Below are positions 9,334-19,928 of a stretch of DNA of 64,000 nucleotides, piece by piece. The stretch is taken from assembly GCA_019137255.1 (NCBI GenBank), contig WPDH01000114.1, positions 186,001-250,000 on the forward strand, read 5' to 3'. The translations under genes and the position numbers were made by a program. The first letter of the stretch is position 1, and each line of letters begins with the position of its first letter. The notes beneath the pieces were generated by a model. That model had not been told where the DNA came from, did no database searches, and was given only the letters and a program-made list of their open reading frames with translations. The DNA comes from Corinectria fuckeliana. Taxonomy: Eukaryota > Ascomycota > Sordariomycetes > Hypocreales > Nectriaceae.

Positions 9334-11073
9334 CTAGGGCAATGGGGCTGGCTTGCGTTCCGTTGACGGCGACCTCTTTAACTGCAGCCTCGTTGTTTCC
9401 GGCAACCTCGTTGTTCCTCGCCTCCTTGGTCGATTACTTGTAGTCTGTGTACTTTCCGTCTGGTCATTTGCCAAGCCGTTGCTTCTGTTAGCCCTGCGAT
9501 CTCCAGTGGTGCTTTGGCGACTTGAACCGTTGTTAGGCTCTCCAGTCCTCTCCACTCTTGGAAACACCACGATAATCTCAGGCTCTTCGCTAGCGGCCTC
9601 GCTGGCGGCCTCGCTGGCGGCCTGTCCCGGGTTATAGCTCTCCATGCTCTGGTTCATCCACCGAGGGAAAATACCCCGAATGGCTTCCCTCATGATGTTG
9701 CTCAGGGCTTCCCCGTGCGCATTCAACGCCGGCATGTTGCTGATGAGACTGTCTTGGATCATCCTCCTGCCCTCGCCCTCGACAAACTCGCGGAAGCTGC
9801 TCAGATCCGGAGACAGGTCCTTGATGACGTACGGCGAGCTCGGGCGCTCCGCACCCGGAAACAGCACGCTGTAGATCTCGTACCACTGCTCGTCCTCCTT
9901 CTTATTCTGGTTCGCGCGTACCTGGAGCTGCTTCAGCTGCCTCGGCGTCATGCCGTCTGGGCGCTGTTCCCGGGGACGCATCTCGCAGGCCTGGGCTCGG
10001 CTGTGATCGAATAGTGTCTCCTCGTCGTCGAACACGGCCATGCAGACCATGCAATGGATCGGCTGTTGGTGGTGTCGGGAAATATGCTGCTTCACATAGG
10101 AGATGCGCTTGAGCACGTAGCTGTGGCAGCGGCGGTGGCGAATTGGGTTGTGCTTGTAGAACGGGCAAGCGAGGACCTGGTCCTGATGGTCTTCGGTCCT
10201 CATTCGATTCGCCTCGTTTGTGTCGACTTGGTTTCGGTCCTCGTGGCCGCCGGATGCCTCGTCTCGAGACCTCTTCTTCCGACTTCTGTTAACGTACCCG
10301 CCTCCGGCCCCCCCGTGCCGTGTCGTCGAGGAGACATCTGGTGCGGAGGTGTTGCTCCCGGCCGGGGGTTCCGTGGGGACGTGTCGAGGAGAGAATGCAA
10401 AAAAAACCGCACGGCTACTAGGCCCGAAGTCGTCTCTCGCTGATGGAAAACGTTGCTCGTAGGGCTCGTTGTCCTCGTAGTCTGAATTATTGGAGGACTC
10501 TGACGAATCGGTCAAGGGCGGAGAAGGTAGCTGCTCGGCAGAGTTTGTGGGGTTGATTCCGGATGAAGAGAAAGACGATGAATAATCAAGCGTGTGCCCC
10601 TCGATCGACTCTGGCACAGGGGCAGACATGGGGGCTCTCGTTGCCATGCTGTATTGCGGGGCGAGTTGAAGCTTGGCCCGGTCTACTCCCGGCTCCGAAC
10701 TGGAGGCCAGAGACGCGCCACAGTCACCGAGACGGCGGCTCTCTGGTTGCGAAGGAGGCAAACCCGACACCAAGCAAACGCTTCGAGTGCTCAGCGTGTC
10801 TTGATGCGTGAGGGAAGGCACTGCTATCTCGGCGGGAATGGGGATTTGCTGGACGTCATTGTCCAGGAGACGATCGGGCTGGTTGTTGAAGTACTCGAGA
10901 ACCCACGACATGCCAAACTTGGCTTCGTCGTCGACGAGCTTCCCCTCGTAGTCAACGGCGTGTTTGGGCGGCGAGTCGACGTCGCTGCCAGAATGACTGT
11001 CGGCCCAGCTCCCAACGCCGTTGACACTGGCGCCAGCATCGTGGCCTGGATCGTACTGCAGAGAAGCGCCCAT
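9334..11073 (-). CDS. C2H2-like zinc-finger protein of filamentous fungi
   Basis: A 579-residue intronless frame. Residues 1-300 are low-complexity, rich in Ser/Pro/Asp/Glu, with a basic RSRKKRSR patch (about 263-270) that could be a nuclear signal. The only ordered part is residues 303-365: ACPFYKHNP...C (C303, C316), then VKQHISRHH (H330, H334), then a second unit C341-x2-C344 ... H357 ... C363. This degenerate CPFYK...C...H...H arrangement with a following CxxC unit is a well-known class of fungal proteins, usually labelled C2H2-type domain proteins. A conserved WYEIYSVLFPGAERPSSPYV segment (about 398-417) follows, and the C-terminal part has an imperfect AASE repeat (9587-9633). Function is unknown; a nucleic-acid or ubiquitin-related role is possible. 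The downstream stop and whole-length openness support a single exon. Confidence 0.83.
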   Translation of the reverse strand: MGASLQYDPGHDAGASVNGVGSWADSHSGSDVDSPPKHAVDYEGKLVDDEAKFGMSWVLEYFNNQPDRLLDNDVQQIPIPAEIAVPSLTHQDTLSTRSVCLVSGLPPSQPESRRLGDCGASLASSSEPGVDRAKLQLAPQYSMATRAPMSAPVPESIEGHTLDYSSSFSSSGINPTNSAEQLPSPPLTDSSESSNNSDYEDNEPYEQRFPSARDDFGPSSRAVFFAFSPRHVPTEPPAGSNTSAPDVSSTTRHGGAGGGYVNRSRKKRSRDEASGGHEDRNQVDTNEANRMRTEDHQDQVLACPFYKHNPIRHRRCHSYVLKRISYVKQHISRHHQQPIHCMVCMAVFDDEETLFDHSRAQACEMRPREQRPDGMTPRQLKQLQVRANQNKKEDEQWYEIYSVLFPGAERPSSPYVIKDLSPDLSSFREFVEGEGRRMIQDSLISNMPALNAHGEALSNIMREAIRGIFPRWMNQSMESYNPGQAASEAASEAASEEPEIIVVFPRVERTGEPNNGSSRQSTTGDRRANRSNGLANDQTESTQTTSNRPRRRGTTRLPETTRLQLKRSPSTERKPAPLP

Positions 11074-12634
11074 GTTCTATGGCACGGGCAGCGACGGCGT
11101 TTCTCAATGGCAACGCGCCCGCGGCAACTGAGGTTGACAGCCAGGCTCCTGCTGGGTATTTATCCCCCGACGGCAGCAGGGCGGGGGCGCTGTGAATAGC
11201 GGTGACCTCGTAGCCTCGTGGCCGCCTCAGACGCCTCAGACGCCTTGTCGCGCCTTGTCGCGCCTTTCTCCGGGTCTCGACGGGGGTGCGACGATGGTCA
11301 GCACGGGGGTTTGCCGGGCAGGATGCGGCGGACGCGGAAGATGGTGAAGTGTAACAAGGCGGAAATGAGCAGGTGTGGCATGACGACTACTCTGCGAGCT
11401 GTGCTCTGGTGGCGGGTCTGTGGCTTGTTGCAGCACACCCACTTGGTGCCGCCACGGCCAGGATGACCCTGGTCCGCGACTCGTTCGGGCGAGCCAGTCG
11501 GTTATCACACCACCCAGCTTCGCGCGGGCTTGTCACAGCTGTGCTCTCCTCCCTGCTCTGGTGCCCACCGCGCTGAGATGTTGCCTGCGTGTGGGCGTGT
11601 GGGCTCTTGGCAGCGGCTTCGGGGGGGGGGTTTCCCCTCAACAAAGCTCATTATGACATTATGACTGCTCGCGCGCCCCTTCGCTCTTTGTCAAGACATT
11701 CCAGTCCTCGTGCCTCCTCTTTGTTCTCCGTGCCGTCCGCCCTTTTGTTGCAACATCTTCGACGCCTGCTGGACGCATATGTACATCTCGAAACGCACCA
11801 GCCACAGCTTCGGCCGCCCCCGTCTCGATCCCGTTGTTCCCGTGCTGAAAATGGATCGCGGCACTGCCACATCCCCGCCTCAGCCACAACCCCCGGGGCG
11901 CCATCCGCATCGACCCCCGCCTCTGCCTCCGTCGCCGAGCTCCGAAAGCGTTCGCGCAGCCGTTGGGAGCGTTCCCAGTCAGAATGGCACCGGTAACCCG
12001 TATGCAATTTTCTTTTCTTTTAATACTCATTTCGCGCGAGACAGTCAGTATCTGAGACTTGGAAAAGACCGAACCGCCCGCGCGCAGACCACGCAGCCGA
12101 ATCCTACACATGGCGTTGGGCCTTGAGCGACCTAGACGACGCGCCGATAAACGAGCGGCTGGCATTTCCATCTGCGACTGGCAATACAACGGGCGGGCAG
12201 AATAGCGGCGATCAGGAGGCTGATAGACGGAAAAGAGCTGGCGAGGCGAGGGCGAACAAGGCACTGGGGGATTTTGATGCAAAGTGGAATTCCTAGCGAG
12301 ATGATGGGGTCAGGATTTTGGATACGTCTAAACGGCGAGAAACACATAAAAAGAATAAATTTATCTGGCAAATTCCTGTAATAACAAGTTCAGTGCCTAC
12401 ATATGCTGTGCTGCTATAGTCGAGGTGTTTACCTGGCTGGTTCGTGGTCTGCACCATTATCATGAGCTAGTCGAAGAAGCTTGAATAAACCATGCCATCA
12501 GCTGCGAAGGCGCCCTGGTGAAATTTGGGGCGACGATGCACTTACACGACAGTTTACTAGGAGCATAGCTTGACCCTGGTCCTCTCTCCGCTCAACGTAT
12601 TCAGGCGTCTCAAGTCTCTGTCGCCGACGAGAGA
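11074..12634. other. Intergenic with short tandem duplications
   Basis: Upstream region of the C2H2-like gene plus the tail of the CDF gene. At 11223-11268 there are two tandem duplications in a row (a 9-base unit CGCCTCAGA twice, then a 10-base unit CGCCTTGTCG twice). A minus-strand frame of 207 codons at 11659-12282 has no domain features and is not called. Confidence 0.45.
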
Positions 12635-14056
12635 TCAATGGTTCCACTCCGAATCAAGAGCGTGCCCCAAGGGTCCAGAGGCAGCATAATCCGTCGTCAC
12701 AAAGGCCCTGTCCACCACGCCTAGCCCCTCTGCACAATACTGCAACGTCTCGGCGATGTCATGCGACTGGTTCAGCGGCGTCTTCTCGTCCAGCAGCACG
12801 TCGAACTCGACCCAGACGCCGTCACCCGCGTGGTACGCCGTCACGTTCTTGAACCCCGTCACGACCGGCGCGAAGCGGTATGCCAAGTATATCAGCTTCT
12901 TCAGGGTTTGGTCGTCGGCCGCCTCTCCCGACAGCCGCACCGCGTTGTCGAAGCACGTGTGGCCCCAGTCGTAGATGATGAACAGCGAGAGCAGGCCGGC
13001 GCCCACCGGGTCCAGCCACCAGACGTCGGCCCGGTGGCCGATGACCGGGAACAGCAGCGAGAGCGTGTTGAAGATGACGTCGGTCTTGCAGTCCTGCACC
13101 AGCGCCTGCACCTGCGACGTCTTGATCGGCCGGCAGCCCAGCCCGATGGCGCCCTTGACGACGACGGTTGCCACCAGCGCGCCGATGGCGGCCCAGCTGA
13201 GGATCTCGGCGCGGTGGTGCGGCGGCATGAGGCGCGATACCGACTCCTGCAGGATCTGCAGGAACGAAATCACCATGATGATGGAAAAGACCAGGATCCC
13301 GAGCGGTTCCAGCCGCCGCCTGCCGACGGGGAAACGCTTGCGCAACGCGTTAAGTCGCCACAAGACGAGCCGGTTCGTCGACCACACGATCAGCGTGCAC
13401 AGCAGATCAAGCGCCGAGTCCACAAGCGACGCGACCAGCGACAGAGAGCCCGTAGTAAAGACGGCAAAGGCCTTGCCAACGAGCAGCAGGATATTGGCAA
13501 CCACATTGACATTGATAGCCAGCTTGGCCCGGCGGCTCGCCTTCCGCCTCTTCGTCTTCTCCTCCTCGGGGAGCAGCTCTCCGATGTTCCCGGCGACGCG
13601 CTGTATGCCGCCGCAGCGCTCCTGGTCGCCGTCGTGGTCGGGGTCGGGGTTCATGGACTCGAGGACGTCGTCGGCGATGGCCATGACGACGGCGTCGACC
13701 TCGAGCCAGTCGTTGAGGCGTTCATTCTGCGCCGCGTAGAAGGCGCGCACCTGCTTGTTCTTGGTGCCCTCGAGGTCAGCGTCCGACTTGCGGAACTTCT
13801 CGAGGCCCTGCCGGTCGATGCCATGGAGGAGGGCGCGCTTGATCTCGGTGCACCGCGTGTCCTCTAGCGCAGTCCGGGCCGCGTCTTGGAACTGGAAGAT
13901 CCGGGGTCGTTGGGGCCGAGCTAGATGGCCGCCACCGGGCGAGGCTATGCCCGTCTCGAGATCCCGGGGATGAGCGTCTTGCTTGTCGCCGTCGTCGTCG
14001 TGCGCCCGTCGATACCTGGGGACATCGCCACTTGATAGATATCGTTTGCCGACCAT
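12635..14056 (-). CDS. Cation diffusion facilitator (CDF) transporter, probable Mn/Fe type
   Basis: CDF proteins export divalent metal from the cytosol using a proton gradient. This 473-residue intronless protein has a long hydrophilic N-terminus (about 1-178), six predicted membrane helices (about 180-385) and the C-terminal cytoplasmic domain (about 390-460, with FKNVTAYHAGDGVWVEFDVLL). The metal site residues are DSALD (213-217) in helix 2 and DCKTD (322-326) in helix 5. DxxxD in both helices is the pattern of the manganese or iron branch, whereas zinc carriers have HxxxD. Substrate is therefore inferred as Mn or Fe, not Zn. The N-terminus carries an Arg-rich start and acidic patches. The large plus-strand frame over the same bases (12761-13867) is a GC-rich shadow. 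Family assignment is firm; location in the cell is not shown. Confidence 0.9.
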   Translation of the reverse strand: MVGKRYLSSGDVPRYRRAHDDDGDKQDAHPRDLETGIASPGGGHLARPQRPRIFQFQDAARTALEDTRCTEIKRALLHGIDRQGLEKFRKSDADLEGTKNKQVRAFYAAQNERLNDWLEVDAVVMAIADDVLESMNPDPDHDGDQERCGGIQRVAGNIGELLPEEEKTKRRKASRRAKLAINVNVVANILLLVGKAFAVFTTGSLSLVASLVDSALDLLCTLIVWSTNRLVLWRLNALRKRFPVGRRRLEPLGILVFSIIMVISFLQILQESVSRLMPPHHRAEILSWAAIGALVATVVVKGAIGLGCRPIKTSQVQALVQDCKTDVIFNTLSLLFPVIGHRADVWWLDPVGAGLLSLFIIYDWGHTCFDNAVRLSGEAADDQTLKKLIYLAYRFAPVVTGFKNVTAYHAGDGVWVEFDVLLDEKTPLNQSHDIAETLQYCAEGLGVVDRAFVTTDYAASGPLGHALDSEWNH

Positions 14057-16072
14057 TCTGGACGTGGGCTGGCCGAAGATATCGACGACTGTGATGGAGG
14101 AGGATTTGCTGCGATTTCTATCTGGCTACGACGTAATTGAGCTTTTGTTTGTTCGAGATGCCGGAATGCTGGGGTGGTTATGACGTATTGCTGTCCATCG
14201 ACAGCTGCCAGGCTTATGCACGCTCCCGCCCATGCTCAGCAAAAGGGGCTGTTTTCGACAATTCACATCATGGCTTGACTCCTTGCATGTAATCGTCATC
14301 GCCAACCTTGTCGGCACGAGCGTTCCGGCATCATGGCCTTGGCAGGGGCAACTTGTTCTCTCGACACACGATGGTGTCTAGAGCTTATGACCAAGGAAGG
14401 GGGAGTTTTTACTGCGTTGTACTGGTTGGCTGGGGAATGTTGGTGCTTGATTGAAACTGCGCAGCGCCGAAACTGCATACGGACCTGGAGATGAAGCCAA
14501 CTTCGTTCTGAGATGGGACAGATTTAAGCAATGTTCAACCTCAATCAATACTCGACAGCGGTCCATTAAGCTCCTCGACTCGTTGGCCCACTCAGAAACC
14601 CTCGTAAGCGTTTTGCTAAGAGGTAGAAAGCACAATAGACAGCCATTGGATACCGACAATTAGCTTCGAGGGAAAGGCCGCTTCTGACTCAAACATTTGT
14701 TTCGTCCTCTCCTAGTTGCGGTCAAACGATTCGACGCAGACCTACAATTACCTATGCTAGGCGTATCCTAGCCCACATACGACGCGTCAAACAAGCGTAG
14801 GGTTAGCGGTGGTGGCTGTTCTGCGACAACCTCCCCAAAAGGTTACCAGAAGAAAGATATAGAGCCAACGGCCTCGTTCACCAGTAATGAATATGCAACG
14901 AATTCAACTCCTCTCTGCGTAAGAACTTGACTCACACCAGCGCCTTGCCGCCTCGCATCGCCACCGACTCGTCCGAATCGAGTGGAGTTGGCAGCAACGA
15001 GGCAGCTCGCAGAAACACGGCATGGTAGGGAAGCCCGAATGCAACACCAGACTGACGAAAGTCGCAGCCAACGTGCTCGGCAAGTTGTCAAAGGCTTGGT
15101 ATTGAAGTCGCGCTCTACATCAATTACGCCCTTGATGCTGTGTTCGAATTTCTTTAGGTCCAGTCCGTCTTCTTTGGAGCAGCTGCCGTGAAAGCGAACT
15201 TGCTTTCCCTGAAGCTGGCTTGTCTCGACTGAGATGAGGGCGTTCGCAGGGTCGCTAATTGGAGTTATTGTACTTGACACTGCAGACTATAGCTGAGTTT
15301 CATAACACTCAGCCTTTAGTCGACGACTCGACGTGCTCGGAGATCTTGCGCCAACGATCCTCTCTTTTCAGGCCGACGACATCGTGTTACGGAAGTTTGC
15401 TTAGCGGATAATTTCTAGTTAGAGGGTTCACAAAGTGCATTACGGCCTTTACAGGTCAACTGGTCATGGTCCTCGTTGGCGACTGTTTTGTCCCCAAGCA
15501 GAATATAAGGTTCTAGTCGCTTGGGCAATGTTCTTTTCTTTAAAGAGCTGCTCCCTGCCTGAGTAGAGATTAAACGACCACCCAGTTCAAAGTATCTACG
15601 AACAAGATGACGGCCCAAGTAAAGTGCACTCCTTACATATCCGAGCGACACGCACAATGAGTCGCAACGGCGGATCAAGCAAAGAAGACCTGAAAAGCTT
15701 CGAGGCCGTACAGAGAGCCAATATTAACTGAAGCGAGACAGCAAGATTGCTTGCCGACACAGGCGGTTGCTAAGTGCCGATGACGCTCGCTTATATTGTT
15801 TGAAGCGCGGGGGTGATCAGCAAATGATAGCAGCAGAACTATGAATGTCTTCATTTCCTCGAGAGACAAAATGGCGCTACTTGATTCTATCTTTGGATGG
15901 TGGTGAAAACTCGGAGAGTTATGGCACAGCCGGGGTAGAAGCTCAGAAGTGTCATCACCACATCAAGGCCAAGACACACGCTGCGCTTACAGTGAGGCAA
16001 ACCGCAGCCAGTCCTTTACTCTGTTGCTAGCTCATGTACGGCACTTGTTGTTGGTTGTGTAAACCTTAGCAT
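14057..16072. other. Intergenic, possible degraded coding trace
   Basis: CDF promoter at left; the 3' region of the next gene at right. A minus-strand frame at 14843-15280 has a protein-like first third (ISDPANALISVETSQLQ...) but no ATG at its start and a cysteine/arginine-rich, composition-biased rest. It may be a relic or chance and is not called. Nothing else is seen. Confidence 0.4.
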
Positions 16073-17539
16073 CTAAACATCTTGAGATGAACGCGAATCG
16101 TCGTCGTCGTCGTCGTCCCAGAACTTCTCCGTCACATCCTGCGGCAACGACTTCGTTCTCTGGGTGGCAGCAAAGACCGCAAGCGTCGGTGTATCCGTCT
16201 CCCTTTGCGACACCGCCACGCACGCCATCGCCTCCGAGCTCGCGACAACATCCCGCAGACGCGACAGCAGCATCGCCACCTTCCGCAGCGCATTCTGGTT
16301 CCGCCTCTGCGTCTCCCAGATCCGAAGCTCGCGCTCCACGCCGCTGACGCTGATGCTATGGAAGAGGCCCTGCGAGTGGATTCCGCGGATGAGGTTGTGC
16401 GTCCGCCCGAACCACAGCTGCGGCAGTATGTAGCCGAGGGGCTTGCACCGTGTCATGGACTTGATCTCGGCTGCGCGGGCGTGTGAGGCGTGAGAGCCGC
16501 GAGAAATGACATGGGTGTCTCCAGAGTTCCTGGCCTTTCCCTTTTTCCCAGGCTCTTGGATTTGCAGCGCACTGAGTGCATCGACCAAGTCGGTGGTTTG
16601 CTCCGCTGTGGTTGTCGGAGCATCGTGGACATCCCGGGACTCGTCACTGTCCGAGTCGCTATCGAGAAAAGCATCAACTTCGAACCGAACGGCGCAGCTC
16701 ATTCCCCCAAGGTCGTACTGAAGAACCTGGTGGTAGCCACTGATGCCCTCCATGCTAGGAAGCGATCGAGTGACGGCATCCTCAAAATTGTGGCCCCAAC
16801 CGGAGTCTCGGGAGCCCCGAATGAGCTCGACCGCCTTCTCCTCGCATCTCTCAACGATCAAAGTCTTCTCAACAACAAACATGTTGATTCTGAAGTCGTC
16901 TTTGCGCCAGCCGTTGCAGAAGTCGAGCAGCTTGCGGAGGGTGTTGCGGTTGATGAGTACATCGATGTCGTTGAACCTGTAGTCTGGGTTCATGGCCTCC
17001 ATTGCTCGGAACACGACCTCGAAGGGATACGTAGGGAGTCGAAAACTGCTCTGGTCGATGGAATGCCGACCAGAGTCTTTGTCGACTAGGATGGGAACCG
17101 GGGGTCGCACGTAACGTGGAGCGGCACCTGTGACAGTCAGGGGAGAGATGGCAAGAAGGCCCTCCAAGAGATTACTCACCTGGAACATAAATGGTCGGGT
17201 TCTCGGCCTCGATCCAGTTGTAGCTGCACAGGAGTTCGTATCCGCCAGTGCTAGTGACTGCCACGTTGGAAGGATGAATCTGGGAGCTTCGCAGCGTAGC
17301 CAGCCATTCTCCAGTACCCTGGAAGAGCCAGTCGCGAGAGTTCTCCTTCGCTGCTTCCAGGACGGATGAGCTCTTTGTGAGAAATGTCAGCTAATCTATG
17401 AGGCTCTTTGCAAAGGTAGATGGAGAGAATGCGTTGGGGTGGAACTTCTCAGAGGCTGGTGAGCGCTCACCTTCGAAGCGCCGTGGTCACAGTCTTCAGC
17501 AGAACCCGAAGGCCCTCCATATTCGTTTTCGCGATCCAT
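16073..17539 (-). CDS. Conserved fungal protein ('geranylgeranyl pyrophosphate synthetase'-labelled family)
   Basis: Three exons: 17539-17471, 17372-17180 and 17127-16073, with introns of 98 bases (17470-17373, GTGAGC...AAAG) and 52 bases (17179-17128, GTGAGT...CACAG). The product is about 438 residues. Exon 2 has the family core SSVLEAAKENSRDWLFQGTG and LRSSQIHPSNVAV; exon 3 begins AAPRYVRPPVPI and continues with DSGRHFID-like DSGRHSIDQSSFR and NRNTLRKLLDFCNG. In databases this widespread family is often called geranylgeranyl pyrophosphate synthetase, but it lacks the DDxxD motifs of prenyl synthases, so that name is doubtful. The C-terminus ends in a poly-Asp run (16091-16114, CGT/CGTC triplets on the plus strand). 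Function is unknown. The frame upstream of exon 3 to 17188 is intron read-through. Confidence 0.85.
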
Positions 17540-18054
17540 AGGCCCTGAGTTATCTCTTTTTGGACTCTTGGGTTTTCTTTTGGTGATCACTGGCGAAGGG
17601 CAGTGGATGTTGATGCGGATCCTGGTACCAGGTGATGGGTGGAGGGAGAGTGAAGGAGGAAGTGCGGTGACAGCTGTTGGGAAAATTTAGGAAATTATAT
17701 ACAAGGCACGTCAGGAAATCGCTTTCACCTACAAACACTACTTTGAGCTGCACTTCTTGGTCTATTACCTCGCCTCAGCTTGTTTGCGACGGCTTATGTG
17801 CGTAGCCGCGTTTAGTCTGCAAACGACTTGGTTGGGCGACGTAGGGCTTCGCGTTGGCAATTATCACAAAACACTCATGGCTATGCTTCTCGTTGTACGT
17901 TTGTTCTTATTGTTTCTCACTTTGTTCTTCATGCAAACTTGGAGACGACGTGCAGAGCCAAAGGTGATTGCCGTTATAGCATCGCCATTACCGTGAGTGC
18001 TATCGACTCGGACACACCGTTCAACCAGTGTAAATACTTCCACGGAAACTAGCA
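17540..18054. promoter_or_regulatory. Upstream region of the 16073-17539 gene
   Basis: Promoter side of the three-exon gene and the 3' side of the short-chain dehydrogenase. Frames are under 80 codons. No specific site recognised. Confidence 0.35.
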
Positions 18055-19068
18055 TTATGCAAACACCCTGTCCCGTCTCACCATCCAAGGGGGAAGAGTC
18101 ACCAGTCCCTGCATCTCCTCACAAGTATCCTGCCACAGCACCCTCTGCACCCGCTGCCCTTCCTCAGATGTAACAAACTCGCACGGCTCCTCCATCACCG
18201 TATCCTCCAGCAGTCGCCCATGCGACTCCGGTCCAACCACCAAGCCGGCATTCAGCCCAATCCACGCCGCCTTCCGAGGCGACCTGGCCCGGATCGCCTT
18301 TACCACGTTCACCGGGATGCGCAGGTAGATGGGCAGCACGTCGGACATGCCCGTGTCGACCATGCCCGGGCAGAAGCTGTTGACGATGACCTTGTCCGGG
18401 CTGTAGCGCTTCGCCAGCTCGAGCTGGAAGAGCACGCACAGCAGCTTGCTTTCTCCGTACCTCGCAAACGCCGGGATGCCGTCCGCCTCGTCGAAGTGCT
18501 GCAGCAGCCCTTCTCCCCGCCCGAGCGGCAGCTTGCTGGCCAGGCTTGTCTGCCTGTGGGCTCGGCTACCCGTCCAAGTCACGCGCGTAGCCTCCCCGGT
18601 TCTGTCCGCCGTAGCCTCCAGCACCGGGAGGAGAGCAAGAGTGAGGAGGACGTTGGACAGGTAGTTGACTTGGGCGTTCTTCTCGTGGCCGGTACTCGCA
18701 AACTCGCGCGCCAGCGTCCCGGTCCCGGCGTTGAGCATGAGCACATGGAGATCCGCAAACTCGGCTTTGAACGCTGTGGCAAAGCCCTGCACGCTGGCGT
18801 AGTTGTCGGTGTCGACGCTCATGACCTTGATGGAAGCGTTAGGATTGGCCGACTTGACCCCTGGGTTGGCGATGAGGGCCTGCCGGACGGCCTCTCCCTT
18901 GGAGGCGTTCCTCACTGCTAGGATCAGGTTCGTGACTTTGAGCGTGAGGAGCTGGTGCGATAGCTCAAGCCCGATGCCTGCGCTTGCACCGGTGACGATG
19001 GCGGTTTTGCCCGACAAGTCGATGCCAGAGGGTAGAGGAGTGACGGGTGGTTGGAGGAAAGGCATCAT
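18055..19068 (-). CDS. Short-chain dehydrogenase/reductase
   Basis: A 337-residue intronless SDR. The NAD(P)-binding motif TGASAGIG is at residues 26-33, the structural motif LNAG at 112-115 and the catalytic YxxxK as YGESK at 204-208, with the upstream catalytic Ser probably in TGSRAH (about 167). Position 51 is followed by an Arg (AVRN), which favours NADP(H). The substrate loop and C-terminus (PGMVDTGMSDVLP...) resemble the fungal retinol-dehydrogenase/WW-domain-oxidoreductase-like group, commonly linked to lipid or secondary metabolism. No biosynthetic neighbours support a pathway. The start at 19068 (MMPFLQPPVTPLPSGIDLSGK) is the family-like one; an alternative Met is the next residue. 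Confidence 0.88.
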   Translation of the reverse strand: MMPFLQPPVTPLPSGIDLSGKTAIVTGASAGIGLELSHQLLTLKVTNLILAVRNASKGEAVRQALIANPGVKSANPNASIKVMSVDTDNYASVQGFATAFKAEFADLHVLMLNAGTGTLAREFASTGHEKNAQVNYLSNVLLTLALLPVLEATADRTGEATRVTWTGSRAHRQTSLASKLPLGRGEGLLQHFDEADGIPAFARYGESKLLCVLFQLELAKRYSPDKVIVNSFCPGMVDTGMSDVLPIYLRIPVNVVKAIRARSPRKAAWIGLNAGLVVGPESHGRLLEDTVMEEPCEFVTSEEGQRVQRVLWQDTCEEMQGLVTLPPWMVRRDRVFA

Positions 19069-19928
19069 AGTAGTTGTTGGAAAAACATGCCTCTATCGTT
19101 CTTGATATTGCGTTTCTGGTGTATATGGTGGTTGTCCGAATCGTGTTAGCTGTGAGCTCAGAAGACATCCTCTCTCGATTATCCGCCTTTATCGCAGCCT
19201 TTTAACTGCTCGCTTCCCCAGCTACGGCACAGTGACCACAATCTTTAATCCCGGTTTGAATCAAACTCCATGCCTTTCGACTTGAGGCTCTGAGAGCAAC
19301 GCTTAGTCTTCACCCCAACGGAGTTCTCGCCATGACAAACTCCACTTGCGGAACGCCAACTCCGCAACCACTCCGCACGCCATGCTGCTACCGCGGGCAT
19401 GAAGCAACGCCTCATTACCAAGCAAACCTCCCCTAACAGTTGGCAGAAAAGTCCCCGCGGTCACTCCGAATCCCGTGGTTTAGCAATGGTGGCGGTAGAG
19501 GTGCGTAGCTTAGGTTGTAGCAGCGGAATTTCCAGGGCGGTGGCAGCAAGGAGGATTCTTAGGTGCACGATTGCTTTCAGGGGGGGAGGGCAACGTCGCA
19601 TCCTTGTTTGTATGCTAACTGTATCAATTTCGGGTCCTAGAAATGCTAGGAAAGGCTATTCAACCCAGACGTAAGCACTCGATCGATCGCACTCTAAGCC
19701 GTCCTCGTCTCTTGACCTTGTCCACGATGCCCCTCGAGATTGCCCGCGTTGCTTCCCGATACTTCCATCCACCGAAACCCTTCTACCCTCCACGCGCGGT
19801 GCATCAGGCCTGCCAAAGACGACTCGGATCCGCAAACATAGCGCGTCCCAGGGATAGGCACGCTTCGCCCTCGGACAAAGGCATGATTCCTCCGCCCTCG
19901 TTGAACATCATCGTCTCCTGGGAGACAT
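19069..19928. other. Intergenic, no supported gene
   Basis: SDR promoter at left and 3' end of the hypothetical gene at right. Frames reach about 100 codons without features. Nothing else is seen. Confidence 0.45.

Noticed and set aside
11659..12282. 207-codon minus-strand frame
   Set aside because: No conserved motif, mixed low-complexity composition, and no supporting promoter or splice context.
12761..13867. 368-codon plus-strand frame
   Set aside because: Antisense shadow of the CDF transporter; Arg/Asp/Val/Gln-biased composition and no domain.
14843..15280. 145-codon minus-strand frame with a protein-like beginning
   Set aside because: It starts at a non-ATG codon, and the second half is Arg/Cys/Ser-biased. 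It could be a relic but cannot be supported.
18055..19068. Short-chain dehydrogenase as the missing erythritol dehydrogenase of the C4 cluster
   Set aside because: It is 11 kb away with unrelated genes between, and its sequence resembles retinol-dehydrogenase-like SDRs and not polyol dehydrogenases.
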